Notes under the pieces: generated by a model
Database searches by the model: none
The model's input: only the letters and a program-made list of their open reading frames with translations
What the model was told of the DNA's origin: nothing
Part shown: positions 35,422 to 42,848 of the stretch, in pieces
How the letters are laid out: each line of letters opens with the position of its first letter
Numbering within the stretch: the first letter of the stretch is position 1
Assembly (NCBI RefSeq): GCF_003480915.1
Contig: NZ_QUKD01000009.1
Span: forward strand, 102,888-166,887
Direction: 5' to 3'
Source: Parabacteroides sp. TM07-1AC
Lineage (GTDB): Bacteria > Bacteroidota > Bacteroidia > Bacteroidales > Tannerellaceae
Length of the DNA stretch: 64,000 bases
Translations under genes and position numbers: made by a program

Positions 35422-36054
35422 ATGAAAACGATGAGATACATTTTTAAGAAACAATTCATATTATTGATGATACTGTCTGTTTTCTGCTTGAAAGGACAGG
35501 CACAGATAGAAGATAAGCTGCATTTTAATGTAGACTGGCAGATGAATGCTCCGATCCATACGGATTTTGCAGATAAGATCAGCGGTTGGGGAATGAATTT
35601 TGAAGCAGGATACTATGTAACGCCTTCCTGGTCATTGGGAGCATTCCTGAGTTTTCATACGAATCATAAATATGTAGACCGTCAGACCTTGCAATTATCG
35701 CCGACCGAATCGTTAACGACCGACCAGCAGTTATCGGCCTTTCAATTGCCTTTTGGTCTGACGACTTCCTACCGCTTCGGGCAGAATGATTATCTGAAAC
35801 CGTATGTGGGTGTGAAATTGGGTGCCATGTATGCGGAAAATTCCAGTTATATGACGACAGTTCGTTATTATTCGAATCCGTGGGGTTTCTATGTATCGCC
35901 TGAACTGGGAATGAATATTTATCCTGTGCCGGACAAGCGTTTCGGTTTTCATGTGGCCTTGTATTACAGTTACGCCACAAACCAGACGGATTTACTGACT
36001 TATTCGATGAACGGACAAAACAATCTGGGATTCCGTGTCGGTATTTGTTTCTGA
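35422..36054 (+). CDS. Outer membrane beta-barrel (porin-like) protein
   Basis: 210 aa with signal sequence ending KGQAQ. Eight or so amphipathic strands are seen: LHFNVDWQMNAP, WGMNFEAGYYVTPSWSLGAFLSF, FQLPFGLTTSYRF, YLKPYVGVKLGAMY, WGFYVSPELGMNIYP, FGFHVALYYSYA, ending NLGFRVGICF. This is the small OmpA/OmpX-like barrel type (outer membrane beta-barrel family). Start is ATG 35422 or 35431. Ligand or partner unknown. Confidence 0.82.
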   Translation: MKTMRYIFKKQFILLMILSVFCLKGQAQIEDKLHFNVDWQMNAPIHTDFADKISGWGMNFEAGYYVTPSWSLGAFLSFHTNHKYVDRQTLQLSPTESLTTDQQLSAFQLPFGLTTSYRFGQNDYLKPYVGVKLGAMYAENSSYMTTVRYYSNPWGFYVSPELGMNIYPVPDKRFGFHVALYYSYATNQTDLLTYSMNGQNNLGFRVGICF

Positions 36055-36135
36055 TAGGTTCGTGATATATGTTTTCTTATAAAGGGGGTATCTGAAAATT
36101 GATATCAGATAGCCTCTTTATTTCTTTGAAAGCCT

Positions 36136-36143
36136 TACATTTG
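36136..36143 (+). promoter_or_regulatory. Promoter -7 box for the second LytTR two-component operon
   Basis: TACATTTG, exact TAnnTTTG. It overlaps a GTG at 36143 that could otherwise be read as the start, so the true start must be downstream (ATG 36167). Confidence 0.6.
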
Positions 36144-36166
36144 TGTTTACAATAGATCATCAAATT

Positions 36167-37204
36167 ATGCAGAACAAATACAATCATTATTTTAATTTCT
36201 TCCTTTTTTCAGGGTTAGCCTGTTTCTCTTACTTTTTCATGGTGCTTTATTCGGATATTTCTCCGCAGCATCAGAATCTTTTGATCTCTTTCTGGGCTTT
36301 CCTGCTAGTCGTATTTGTTTTTAATGCGTTAGGGTTCAGTATAATGCTGATCAATGAATGGCAGAAGAGAAGCTATCAGTTTCTGGTAAGAGGGAAACAT
36401 CAATTGTTGATTAATTGTATTTTGATGGCCGGGCTTTTGTTTCTGCTGAATTATCTGTTGTTTTCTATTGTCAAGGTTTTATTGGAGATTCCTTCGCCGT
36501 TTGCGTTGAGGGGAGCAGGTGTACGGATGATCTTTGTGGTGTGGCTGGTGGAGATGGTGATTGTCAGCCTGACGATGGTTGCTAATTTTTACAGGCAACT
36601 GATCGTTCTTCATGAAAAGGCGAACAAACTGGAGGAGAGTGCGATAAAAGCACAGTATGTTGCTTTGCAAAACCAGGTAAATCCGCATTTTCTCTTTAAT
36701 AACCTGAATACGCTGATCTCGGAAATAGAATATAATCCGGAGAATGCCGTGGTATTTACCCGGCGGTTGTCGGATGTTTACCGGTATATTTTACAAAGCC
36801 AGCAGGAGGGACTGGTTACTTTGCGTTCGGAGATAACCTTTTTGAAATCGTTCATATTCCTGCATCAAGTACGGTTAGGGGATTGTCTTTTCGTAGATAA
36901 CAGGATCGATCCTGCTCTATTGGAAAAGAAAATACCGTCTTTTACTTTACAGTTATTGACCGAGAATGTGATCAAGCACAATATAATTAATTCGGATAAA
37001 CCGATGACCATTCATCTGAGTACTACGGAAGACGGGAAAATGTTGGTAGTAAGTAATCAGATAAGGCTTAAACAAAATGTCGTAAAGTCGGGAACCGGGC
37101 TCAGGAATCTCTCTTCCCGGTATAAACTGATGAGTAATCAGGATATTATCGTGGAAAATGATTCGAATTGTTTTACCGTTAAAATACCATTACTGAATGA
37201 ATAA
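36167..37204 (+). CDS. LytS/YehU-type sensor histidine kinase (second system)
   Basis: 345 aa from ATG 36167 (MQNKYNHYFNFF). A longer frame from GTG 36143 is excluded by the promoter. Four hydrophobic helices in the first 150 residues, then a coiled-coil-like linker (LHEKANKLEESAIKAQYVALQ) and an intact PF06580 kinase domain: QVNPHFLFNNLNT (H box), LLTENVIKHN (N box) and KSGTGLRNLSSRYKL (G box). It overlaps its response regulator by 8 bp. No sensory domain apart from the membrane helices. Confidence 0.92.
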   Translation: MQNKYNHYFNFFLFSGLACFSYFFMVLYSDISPQHQNLLISFWAFLLVVFVFNALGFSIMLINEWQKRSYQFLVRGKHQLLINCILMAGLLFLLNYLLFSIVKVLLEIPSPFALRGAGVRMIFVVWLVEMVIVSLTMVANFYRQLIVLHEKANKLEESAIKAQYVALQNQVNPHFLFNNLNTLISEIEYNPENAVVFTRRLSDVYRYILQSQQEGLVTLRSEITFLKSFIFLHQVRLGDCLFVDNRIDPALLEKKIPSFTLQLLTENVIKHNIINSDKPMTIHLSTTEDGKMLVVSNQIRLKQNVVKSGTGLRNLSSRYKLMSNQDIIVENDSNCFTVKIPLLNE

Positions 37205-37976
37205 GATAAGAGCTGCTATTATTGAAGACGAAATTCCGGCAGCCCGTCTGCTGAACAAGATGTTGACGGAGTTGCGTCCCGAATGGGAGATACTGTTATT
37301 GCCTGGAAATGTGGAAGGTGCTGTGAAATGGTTTAACAACAATCCGCATCCGGATATTCTGTTCCTGGATATCCAGTTGACAGACGGTGTTTCTTTTTCT
37401 TTTATCGAACAGGCGAATCCCGAATGTATGATCGTATTTACAACGGCTTACGATGAATATGCGATCCGTGCCTTCAAAGTGAACAGCATAGATTATTTGT
37501 TGAAGCCTATCGATAAGGAACGGTTGAACGAGGCATTGGAGAAGTTTGAAAAACTAGTCTCTAAATATTACAGGGACTTCGGCAAACAGGGGGATATTTT
37601 ACAGATACTTCAAAATATAACCAGCCCGGCAAAGAAATACAGGACGCGATTCCTTATTTCGGGAGAGGACAAGTTGTTTACTTTGCAAGTGGATGACATC
37701 GCTTATTTCTACACGGAGAATAAGATCACTTTTGCCGTTACCCATCAGAATAAAGAATACATTATAGATATGTCTTTGGATAAACTGTGCGAACAACTCG
37801 ATCCCGACCGTTTTTTCCGGACTAACCGACAAACGGTAGTAAGTGTGCAATCTATCCAGAAAATAGAAAGTTATTTCCTCGGTAAAGTGGTTGTAAAGGT
37901 GATCCCGCCTTTTAAAGATAAGATCATTGTAAGCCGCGAGAAGATCAGTGCGTTCAAATCATGGCTGAATTATTAA
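37197..37976 (+). CDS. LytTR family response regulator (second system)
   Basis: 259 aa. The receiver domain has IIEDE and phosphoacceptor D58 in DILFLDIQLTDG, then TTAYDEYAIRAFKVNSIDYLLKPID. The LytTR domain spans about 150-255 with RFLISGEDKLFTLQVDDIAYFYTENKITFAV and FFRTNRQTVVSVQSIQKIE. Paired with the kinase through an 8-bp overlap. The next gene, a rhamnosidase 128 bp downstream on the same strand, could be a target, but nothing in the sequence proves it. Confidence 0.92.
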   Translation: MNKIRAAIIEDEIPAARLLNKMLTELRPEWEILLLPGNVEGAVKWFNNNPHPDILFLDIQLTDGVSFSFIEQANPECMIVFTTAYDEYAIRAFKVNSIDYLLKPIDKERLNEALEKFEKLVSKYYRDFGKQGDILQILQNITSPAKKYRTRFLISGEDKLFTLQVDDIAYFYTENKITFAVTHQNKEYIIDMSLDKLCEQLDPDRFFRTNRQTVVSVQSIQKIESYFLGKVVVKVIPPFKDKIIVSREKISAFKSWLNY

Positions 37977-38104
37977 TCTATAACTGTCGGCTCTTAGAGC
38001 TTTGATTAAAAAAGCGCATAAATGACACAAATTTGTCAAAAAGTAAACCGGTAAATAGTATTTTTATTTATTAATTTGCGGTATTACTATAAAATGACAA
38101 ACGA

Positions 38105-40744
38105 ATGAAAAAGCTTATATTATTTATTACTGTTACTACTTTCTTTAGTTATTCCGGGGCTAACGGGCAGTCTGTCCGTTTGACCGACTTGCAGAGTGAC
38201 CATCTTGAAACTCCGATAGGTATTGATAATCCGGCTCCTCGTCTTTCGTGGAAAATGGAAGACAGCCGGCAAGGGGCAAAACAAACATCTTATCGTGTGT
38301 TGGTGGATAAAGACTCGATGAAAGTTGTAAACGGAAATGCCGATATATGGGATACCGGAAAAATAAATTCCGGAGATATGTTGATTACTTATGCGGGTAA
38401 ACAGCTTGAACCTTTTATTAAATATTACTGGAAGGTGATAGGTGGCGATCTGGAAAATAAAGAAATAGCTTCACCTGTCAGCTCTTTTGAAATGGGGATG
38501 ATGAATATAAGGAACTGGCAGGGAGCCTGGATAGGCGATGGAAAAGATGTGGACTATCAACCTGCCCCTTATTTCCGTAAGAAGTTTGCAGCCGGTAAAA
38601 CAATAAAATCGGCACGTGCCTATATTGCTGCTGCCGGATTATATGAGTTATATATCAATGGAGAGAAAATAGGAGATCATCGTCTTGATCCGCTGTATAC
38701 CCGTTTCGACCGACGTAACTTGTATGTAACTTACGATGTGACCGGGCAGCTTCAGAATGGGGATAATGCCATAGGTGTACTTTTGGGTAATGGATGGTAT
38801 AATCATCAATCGAAAGCCGTTTGGGATTTCGACCGGGCTCCCTGGCGTAACAGACCTGCTTTCTGTATGGATCTTCGTATCATTTATAATGATGGTAGTA
38901 TCGAAACTATTCCTACCGATCTTAGTTGGAAAACATCTTCGGGTGCATTAGTTTTCAACAGTATCTATACCGGGGAACATTACGATGCACGTCTCGAACA
39001 GACTGGTTGGAATACTCCGGACTTTGATGATTCTAAATGGAATGGAGTAGGATATAGAGGCGTCCCTTCCCAAAATGTTACGGCACAACAAGCCCGTCCG
39101 ATCCGGAATGTATTGACTCTTCCGGCGAAATCTGTCAACAAAATAGATGAAAAGACGTACGTTTTTGATTTTGGTCAGAATATGTCGGGAGTTACCCGGA
39201 TAAAAGTATCTGGAGAAAGGGGAACGGAAGTAAGGATTAAACATGGAGAGCGGCTTTTTGATAATGGGCGTATCGATATGTCCAACATTGATGTTTATTA
39301 TCGGGGAGACAAGGAAAAAGATCCTTTCCAGACAGATATCCTGATCCTTAGCGGTGGTAATGATGAATTTATGGCGAAGTTCAACTACAAAGGATTCCGT
39401 TATGTGGAAGTCACCAGCGATAAGCCGTTGGCGCTTGACCAAAACAGCCTGACAGCTTACTTTATGCATAGTGATGTTCCTACGGTGGGACAGATCAGTA
39501 CTTCGAGCGAACTTGTCAATAAGTTGTGGTGGGCAACCAATAACGCCTACCTGTCGAATTTGATGGGCTATCCGACCGACTGTCCGCAGCGTGAAAAGAA
39601 CGGATGGACCGGAGACGGACATTTTGCCATTGAAACGGCTTTGTATAATTTTGATGGAATTACCGTCTATGAGAAATGGTTGGCCGACCATCGCGACGAA
39701 CAGCAACCCAACGGAGTACTCCCCGATATTATCCCGACAGGCGGATGGGGCTACGGTACCGACAACGGGTTGGACTGGACAAGTACAATTGCCATTATCC
39801 CCTGGAACTTATATATGTTTTATGGCGATAGCAAACCACTCTCCGATTGTTATGAGAGCATTAAGCGATATGTCGATTATGTAGACCGTACAAGTCCTAA
39901 CCATCTGACTACCTGGGGGCGTGGAGATTGGGTTCCGGTCAAATCCCAGTCCAATAAGGAACTTACCTCTTCTATCTATTTTTACGTGGATGCCAGGATA
40001 CTGGCGAATGCCGCTAAGTTGTTTAATAAAAAGGATGATTATGCCTATTATACAGCATTAGCCGAGAAAATCAAAAATGCGGTAAATGATAAATACCTGA
40101 ATAAGGGAACTGGTATCTATGCGAATGGTAGCCAGACGGAATTAAGTGTTCCTTTGCAATGGAAAATAGTTCCCGACAATATGATAGCTAAAGTTGCACA
40201 AAATCTGGCAAAGAAAGTGGAAGAGGCAGGATTTCATCTGGACGTCGGTGTATTGGGAGCCAAAGCGATCCTGAATGCGTTGAGTGAAAACGGATATCCG
40301 GAAGTTGCCTATAAAGTTGCGGCGCAAGATACTTATCCGTCGTGGGGTTGGTGGATTGTCAACGGGGCAACAACCTTATTGGAGAACTGGGACTTGAAAG
40401 CCGAACGCGATATTTCGGATAATCATATGATGTTCGGGGAGATCGGCGGATGGTTCTATAAAGGGTTAGGAGGTATTTTCCCCGATCCGGAACAGCCGGG
40501 TTTCAAACATATATTACTGCGTCCCAACTTTGTAAAAGAGTTGAAGCATTTTGAGGCACAACATAATTCTCCTTACGGACGGATTATTTCGAAATGGGAG
40601 TGGAACAAGAAGAAGATCAAATATGAAGTAACTGTACCTGCCAACAGCACGGCAACTCTTTATCTGCCGGATTATATAAAAGGAGACAAAGTCATCGAAC
40701 TGGAGTCAGGAAGGCATAATCTGGTTTTAACAGTATCGAAATGA
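38105..40744 (+). CDS. Alpha-L-rhamnosidase (GH78)
   Basis: 879 aa exported enzyme (signal MKKLILFITVTTFFSYSGANGQ) that releases terminal alpha-L-rhamnose from plant glycans, flavonoid glycosides or bacterial polysaccharides. SVRLTDLQSDHLETPIGIDNPAPRLSWKM opens the N-terminal Ig-like domain. The carbohydrate-binding beta-sandwich (AYIAAAGLYELYINGEKIGDHRLDPLYT) follows. The (alpha/alpha)6 catalytic barrel has GYPTDCPQREKNGWTGDGH with the family's acidic residues, and PSWGWWIVNGATTLLENW. A C-terminal beta domain closes it. A near-match -7 box (TTAATTTG, 38071-38078) precedes the gene. It stands alone, with no SusCD next to it. Confidence 0.94.
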   Translation: MKKLILFITVTTFFSYSGANGQSVRLTDLQSDHLETPIGIDNPAPRLSWKMEDSRQGAKQTSYRVLVDKDSMKVVNGNADIWDTGKINSGDMLITYAGKQLEPFIKYYWKVIGGDLENKEIASPVSSFEMGMMNIRNWQGAWIGDGKDVDYQPAPYFRKKFAAGKTIKSARAYIAAAGLYELYINGEKIGDHRLDPLYTRFDRRNLYVTYDVTGQLQNGDNAIGVLLGNGWYNHQSKAVWDFDRAPWRNRPAFCMDLRIIYNDGSIETIPTDLSWKTSSGALVFNSIYTGEHYDARLEQTGWNTPDFDDSKWNGVGYRGVPSQNVTAQQARPIRNVLTLPAKSVNKIDEKTYVFDFGQNMSGVTRIKVSGERGTEVRIKHGERLFDNGRIDMSNIDVYYRGDKEKDPFQTDILILSGGNDEFMAKFNYKGFRYVEVTSDKPLALDQNSLTAYFMHSDVPTVGQISTSSELVNKLWWATNNAYLSNLMGYPTDCPQREKNGWTGDGHFAIETALYNFDGITVYEKWLADHRDEQQPNGVLPDIIPTGGWGYGTDNGLDWTSTIAIIPWNLYMFYGDSKPLSDCYESIKRYVDYVDRTSPNHLTTWGRGDWVPVKSQSNKELTSSIYFYVDARILANAAKLFNKKDDYAYYTALAEKIKNAVNDKYLNKGTGIYANGSQTELSVPLQWKIVPDNMIAKVAQNLAKKVEEAGFHLDVGVLGAKAILNALSENGYPEVAYKVAAQDTYPSWGWWIVNGATTLLENWDLKAERDISDNHMMFGEIGGWFYKGLGGIFPDPEQPGFKHILLRPNFVKELKHFEAQHNSPYGRIISKWEWNKKKIKYEVTVPANSTATLYLPDYIKGDKVIELESGRHNLVLTVSK

Positions 40745-40836
40745 CCTATAAAGTAAGCGCTTTTAGGAAAGTATTGTTCCTATTTCTTGTTTTATGGCTT
40801 ACCATCTAACTTGCAGCTTATTACAGTTTCTTCGTA

Positions 40837-40953
40837 GTTCCTTGCTTTGGAAACTCTAGTTCCCTGCGCAGGAAACTGCAATTTCCTCGGCAGGGAACTG
40901 GCGTTTCCTTAGGAGGGAACTGTGGTTTCCTGCTGAGGGAACAGAAAGGAAAC
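40837..40953. repeat. Array 2 of 22-bp palindromic tandem repeats (five units plus a partial)
   Basis: Left arms GTTYCC or ATTTCC begin at 40837, 40859, 40881, 40903 and 40925; right arms GGAAAC or GGGAAC begin at 40849, 40871, 40893, 40915 and 40937. The period is exactly 22 bp, with arm gaps alternating 6 and 4 nt. A last half-unit AGGAAAC ends at 40953. Gap sequences vary freely while arms stay complementary. The geometry is identical to the array at 23877 although arm sequences differ (GTTTCC versus TTGCCA). It lies 92 bp after the rhamnosidase stop and ends just before a strong terminator. Confidence 0.85.
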
Positions 40954-40958
40954 TACAT

Positions 40959-40995
40959 AAAAAAAGAGATACCTCAGTGAGATATCTCTTTTTTT
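40959..40995. terminator. Bidirectional terminator between GH78 and the tRNA-Asn array
   Basis: A perfect 13-bp stem: seven A then GAGATA on the left, TATCTC then seven T on the right, with an 11-nt loop. It can stop rhamnosidase transcripts on the plus strand and tRNA transcripts on the minus strand. Confidence 0.92.
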
Positions 40996-40996
40996 G

Positions 40997-41070
40997 CTCT
41001 TCCTCTTGGACTTGAACCAAGGACCCTCTGATTAACAGTCAGATGCTCTAACCAACTGAGCTAAGGAAGA
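40997..41070 (-). tRNA. tRNA-Asn(GTT), copy 7 in transcription order
   Basis: Complete cloverleaf on the minus strand: acceptor TCTTCCT/AGGAAGA, D arm GCTC/GAGC, anticodon loop CTGTTAA (anticodon GTT), T arm CTTGG/CCAAG with TTCAAGT. CCA is not encoded. Last copy before the terminator; its spacer to the next copy is 38 nt rather than 33. Confidence 0.97.
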
Positions 41071-41108
41071 AAATATGTCTTTTCAGTCTTTCCCGATGTC
41101 TTTTTCAG

Positions 41109-41182
41109 CTCTTCCTCTTGGACTTGAACCAAGGACCCTCTGATTAACAGTCAGATGCTCTAACCAACTGAGCTAAGGAAGA
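41109..41182 (-). tRNA. tRNA-Asn(GTT), copy 6
   Basis: Identical in sequence to the copy at 40997-41070. 74 nt, anticodon GTT, no encoded CCA. Confidence 0.97.
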
Positions 41183-41215
41183 ATATGTTTTTCAGTCTTT
41201 CCCGATGTCTTTTTG

Positions 41216-41289
41216 CTCTTCCTCTTGGACTTGAACCAAGGACCCTCTGATTAACAGTCAGATGCTCTAACCAACTGAGCTAAGGAAGA
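41216..41289 (-). tRNA. tRNA-Asn(GTT), copy 5
   Basis: Identical 74-nt copy; start-to-start distance from the preceding copy is 107 bp, with a 33-nt spacer shared by the inner copies. Confidence 0.97.
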
Positions 41290-41322
41290 ATATGTTTTTC
41301 AGTCTTTCCCGATGTCTTTTTG

Positions 41323-41396
41323 CTCTTCCTCTTGGACTTGAACCAAGGACCCTCTGATTAACAGTCAGATGCTCTAACCAACTGAGCTAAGGAAGA
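41323..41396 (-). tRNA. tRNA-Asn(GTT), copy 4
   Basis: Identical 74-nt copy in the 107-bp repeat. Confidence 0.97.
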
Positions 41397-41429
41397 ATAT
41401 GTTTTTCAGTCTTTCCCGATGTCTTTTTG

Positions 41430-41503
41430 CTCTTCCTCTTGGACTTGAACCAAGGACCCTCTGATTAACAGTCAGATGCTCTAACCAACTGAGCTAAGGA
41501 AGA
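41430..41503 (-). tRNA. tRNA-Asn(GTT), copy 3
   Basis: Identical 74-nt copy in the 107-bp repeat. Confidence 0.97.
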
Positions 41504-41536
41504 ATATGTTTTTCAGTCTTTCCCGATGTCTTTTTG

Positions 41537-41610
41537 CTCTTCCTCTTGGACTTGAACCAAGGACCCTCTGATTAACAGTCAGATGCTCTAACCAACTGAG
41601 CTAAGGAAGA
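41537..41610 (-). tRNA. tRNA-Asn(GTT), copy 2
   Basis: Identical 74-nt copy in the 107-bp repeat. Confidence 0.97.
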
Positions 41611-41643
41611 ATATGTTTTTCAGTCTTTCCCGATGTCTTTTTG

Positions 41644-41717
41644 CTCTTCCTCTTGGACTTGAACCAAGGACCCTCTGATTAACAGTCAGATGCTCTAACC
41701 AACTGAGCTAAGGAAGA
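41644..41717 (-). tRNA. tRNA-Asn(GTT), copy 1 (promoter-proximal)
   Basis: Identical 74-nt copy nearest to the promoter at 41767-41798 on the minus strand; first of seven in the presumed polycistronic precursor. Confidence 0.97.
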
Positions 41718-41766
41718 ATTTTCAACCATTCAGGGACTTGTTGCATCCCTTTCTGAAATTGCACTG

Positions 41767-41798
41767 CAAAAGTAGAGGTTCTTTTTGAAATATGCAAT
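41767..41798 (-). promoter_or_regulatory. Promoter of the tRNA-Asn array
   Basis: On the minus strand: ATTG (plus 41795-41798), a 20-bp gap, then TACTTTTG (plus 41767-41774), an exact TAnnTTTG. 50 bp upstream of the first tRNA. Confidence 0.6.
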
Positions 41799-41805
41799 AT
41801 CTTTG
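41798..41805 (+). promoter_or_regulatory. Promoter -7 box of the adenosine kinase gene
   Basis: TATCTTTG, exact TAnnTTTG, 18 bp before the ATG at 41824. Divergent from, and touching, the tRNA promoter. Confidence 0.55.
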
Positions 41806-41823
41806 CAGAAAAAAATTGAAAAA

Positions 41824-42801
41824 ATGAATACAATAGGCTTAGGAAACGCTTTAGTGGACGTTTTACTACAGTTGGATAGTGATGATGTACTTACAAAAGT
41901 CGGTATAAAGAAAGGTGCAATGGATATGATCAACCAGGAACAGATGATCGCTATCCGTAAAACACAGGAACGCCTTGAGAGAAGCCAGGCTCCGGGCGGC
42001 TCGGTTTGTAACACGATGCGCGCCATGGCTTGCCTGGGGGCAAATACCGGTTTTATCGGAAAGATAGGAACGGATTCTGTGGGTGAGTATTATGAAAAAG
42101 CATTGAAGGATGTGAATGTGACTCCTTATTTTATAAAGACGGAGGGGATATCCGGCAGTTGTACGGTCCTGATCTCTAAGGACGGCGAACGATCTATGGG
42201 AACATTCCTGGGACCGGCTCCGACAATTACTCCGGAGGAGATCAAAGAAGAGATTTTAAGCCTATACAATTGTATATATATAGAAGGTTATTTGCTGGTA
42301 AACGAGGAACTGGTCCGTACCACCATGCAAAAAGCTAAAAAGCTGGGTTTGAAAGTAGCTCTCGATTTATCAAACTTTAATATCGTCAATGCTTTTAAAG
42401 GCTTGCTGGATGATATTATTCCTAAATATGTGGACATTCTGTTTTCCAATGAGAGTGAAGCGGAAGCTTTTACCGGATTGAAGGCTCAGGAGGCTGTTAA
42501 AGTACTTTCCGGAATGGTTGGGGTTTCTTTGGTTACCTTAGGAAAGGAAGGAGCGTTGGTCGGTAGTAACGGACAGATTATTGCAGTCCCGGCTGAGGGC
42601 GGCAAGCCTGTCGATACGACAGGAGCTGGCGATCATTTCGCTGCCGGGTTCCTGTACGGACAATCTGTAGGTGCCTCTTTGGAGCAATCTGCCCACATCG
42701 GCTCCCTTTTGGCTGGGTATATCATAGACGTGATCGGGGCGCAGATACCGGATGATAAATGGGAACAAATAAAGTTAAAAGTAGATGCGATAGTATCCTG
42801 A
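41824..42801 (+). CDS. Adenosine kinase / PfkB family sugar kinase
   Basis: 325 aa. Phosphorylates the 5' hydroxyl of a nucleoside or sugar with ATP. MNTIGLGNALVDVLLQL opens the ribokinase fold; PGGSVCNTMRAMACLG is the substrate-binding GG motif and DTTGAGDHFAAGFLYG the PfkB signature with catalytic base D270. The overall pattern is closest to adenosine kinases, but ribokinase or fructokinase activity cannot be ruled out by eye. Start at 41824 because the promoter -7 box lies inside a longer frame beginning at 41785. Confidence 0.88.
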   Translation: MNTIGLGNALVDVLLQLDSDDVLTKVGIKKGAMDMINQEQMIAIRKTQERLERSQAPGGSVCNTMRAMACLGANTGFIGKIGTDSVGEYYEKALKDVNVTPYFIKTEGISGSCTVLISKDGERSMGTFLGPAPTITPEEIKEEILSLYNCIYIEGYLLVNEELVRTTMQKAKKLGLKVALDLSNFNIVNAFKGLLDDIIPKYVDILFSNESEAEAFTGLKAQEAVKVLSGMVGVSLVTLGKEGALVGSNGQIIAVPAEGGKPVDTTGAGDHFAAGFLYGQSVGASLEQSAHIGSLLAGYIIDVIGAQIPDDKWEQIKLKVDAIVS

Positions 42802-42848
42802 AAAGGGTTTTATGTATACATTTACATCGTTAATTAACTAAATATTCT

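Noticed and set aside
37981..38104. Rhamnosidase promoter as a fourth member of the TRGAYAA regulon
   Set aside because: Measured from the candidate box TTAATTTG (38071), the positions 59 and 37 bp upstream do not hold TRGAYAA repeats.
40837..40953. Recombination sites like the AGTTC-N5-GAACT cores at 53 and 63 kb
   Set aside because: Although arms contain AGTTCC, the gaps are 6 and 4 nt and not 5, there are many copies in tandem, and no promoter segment is enclosed.
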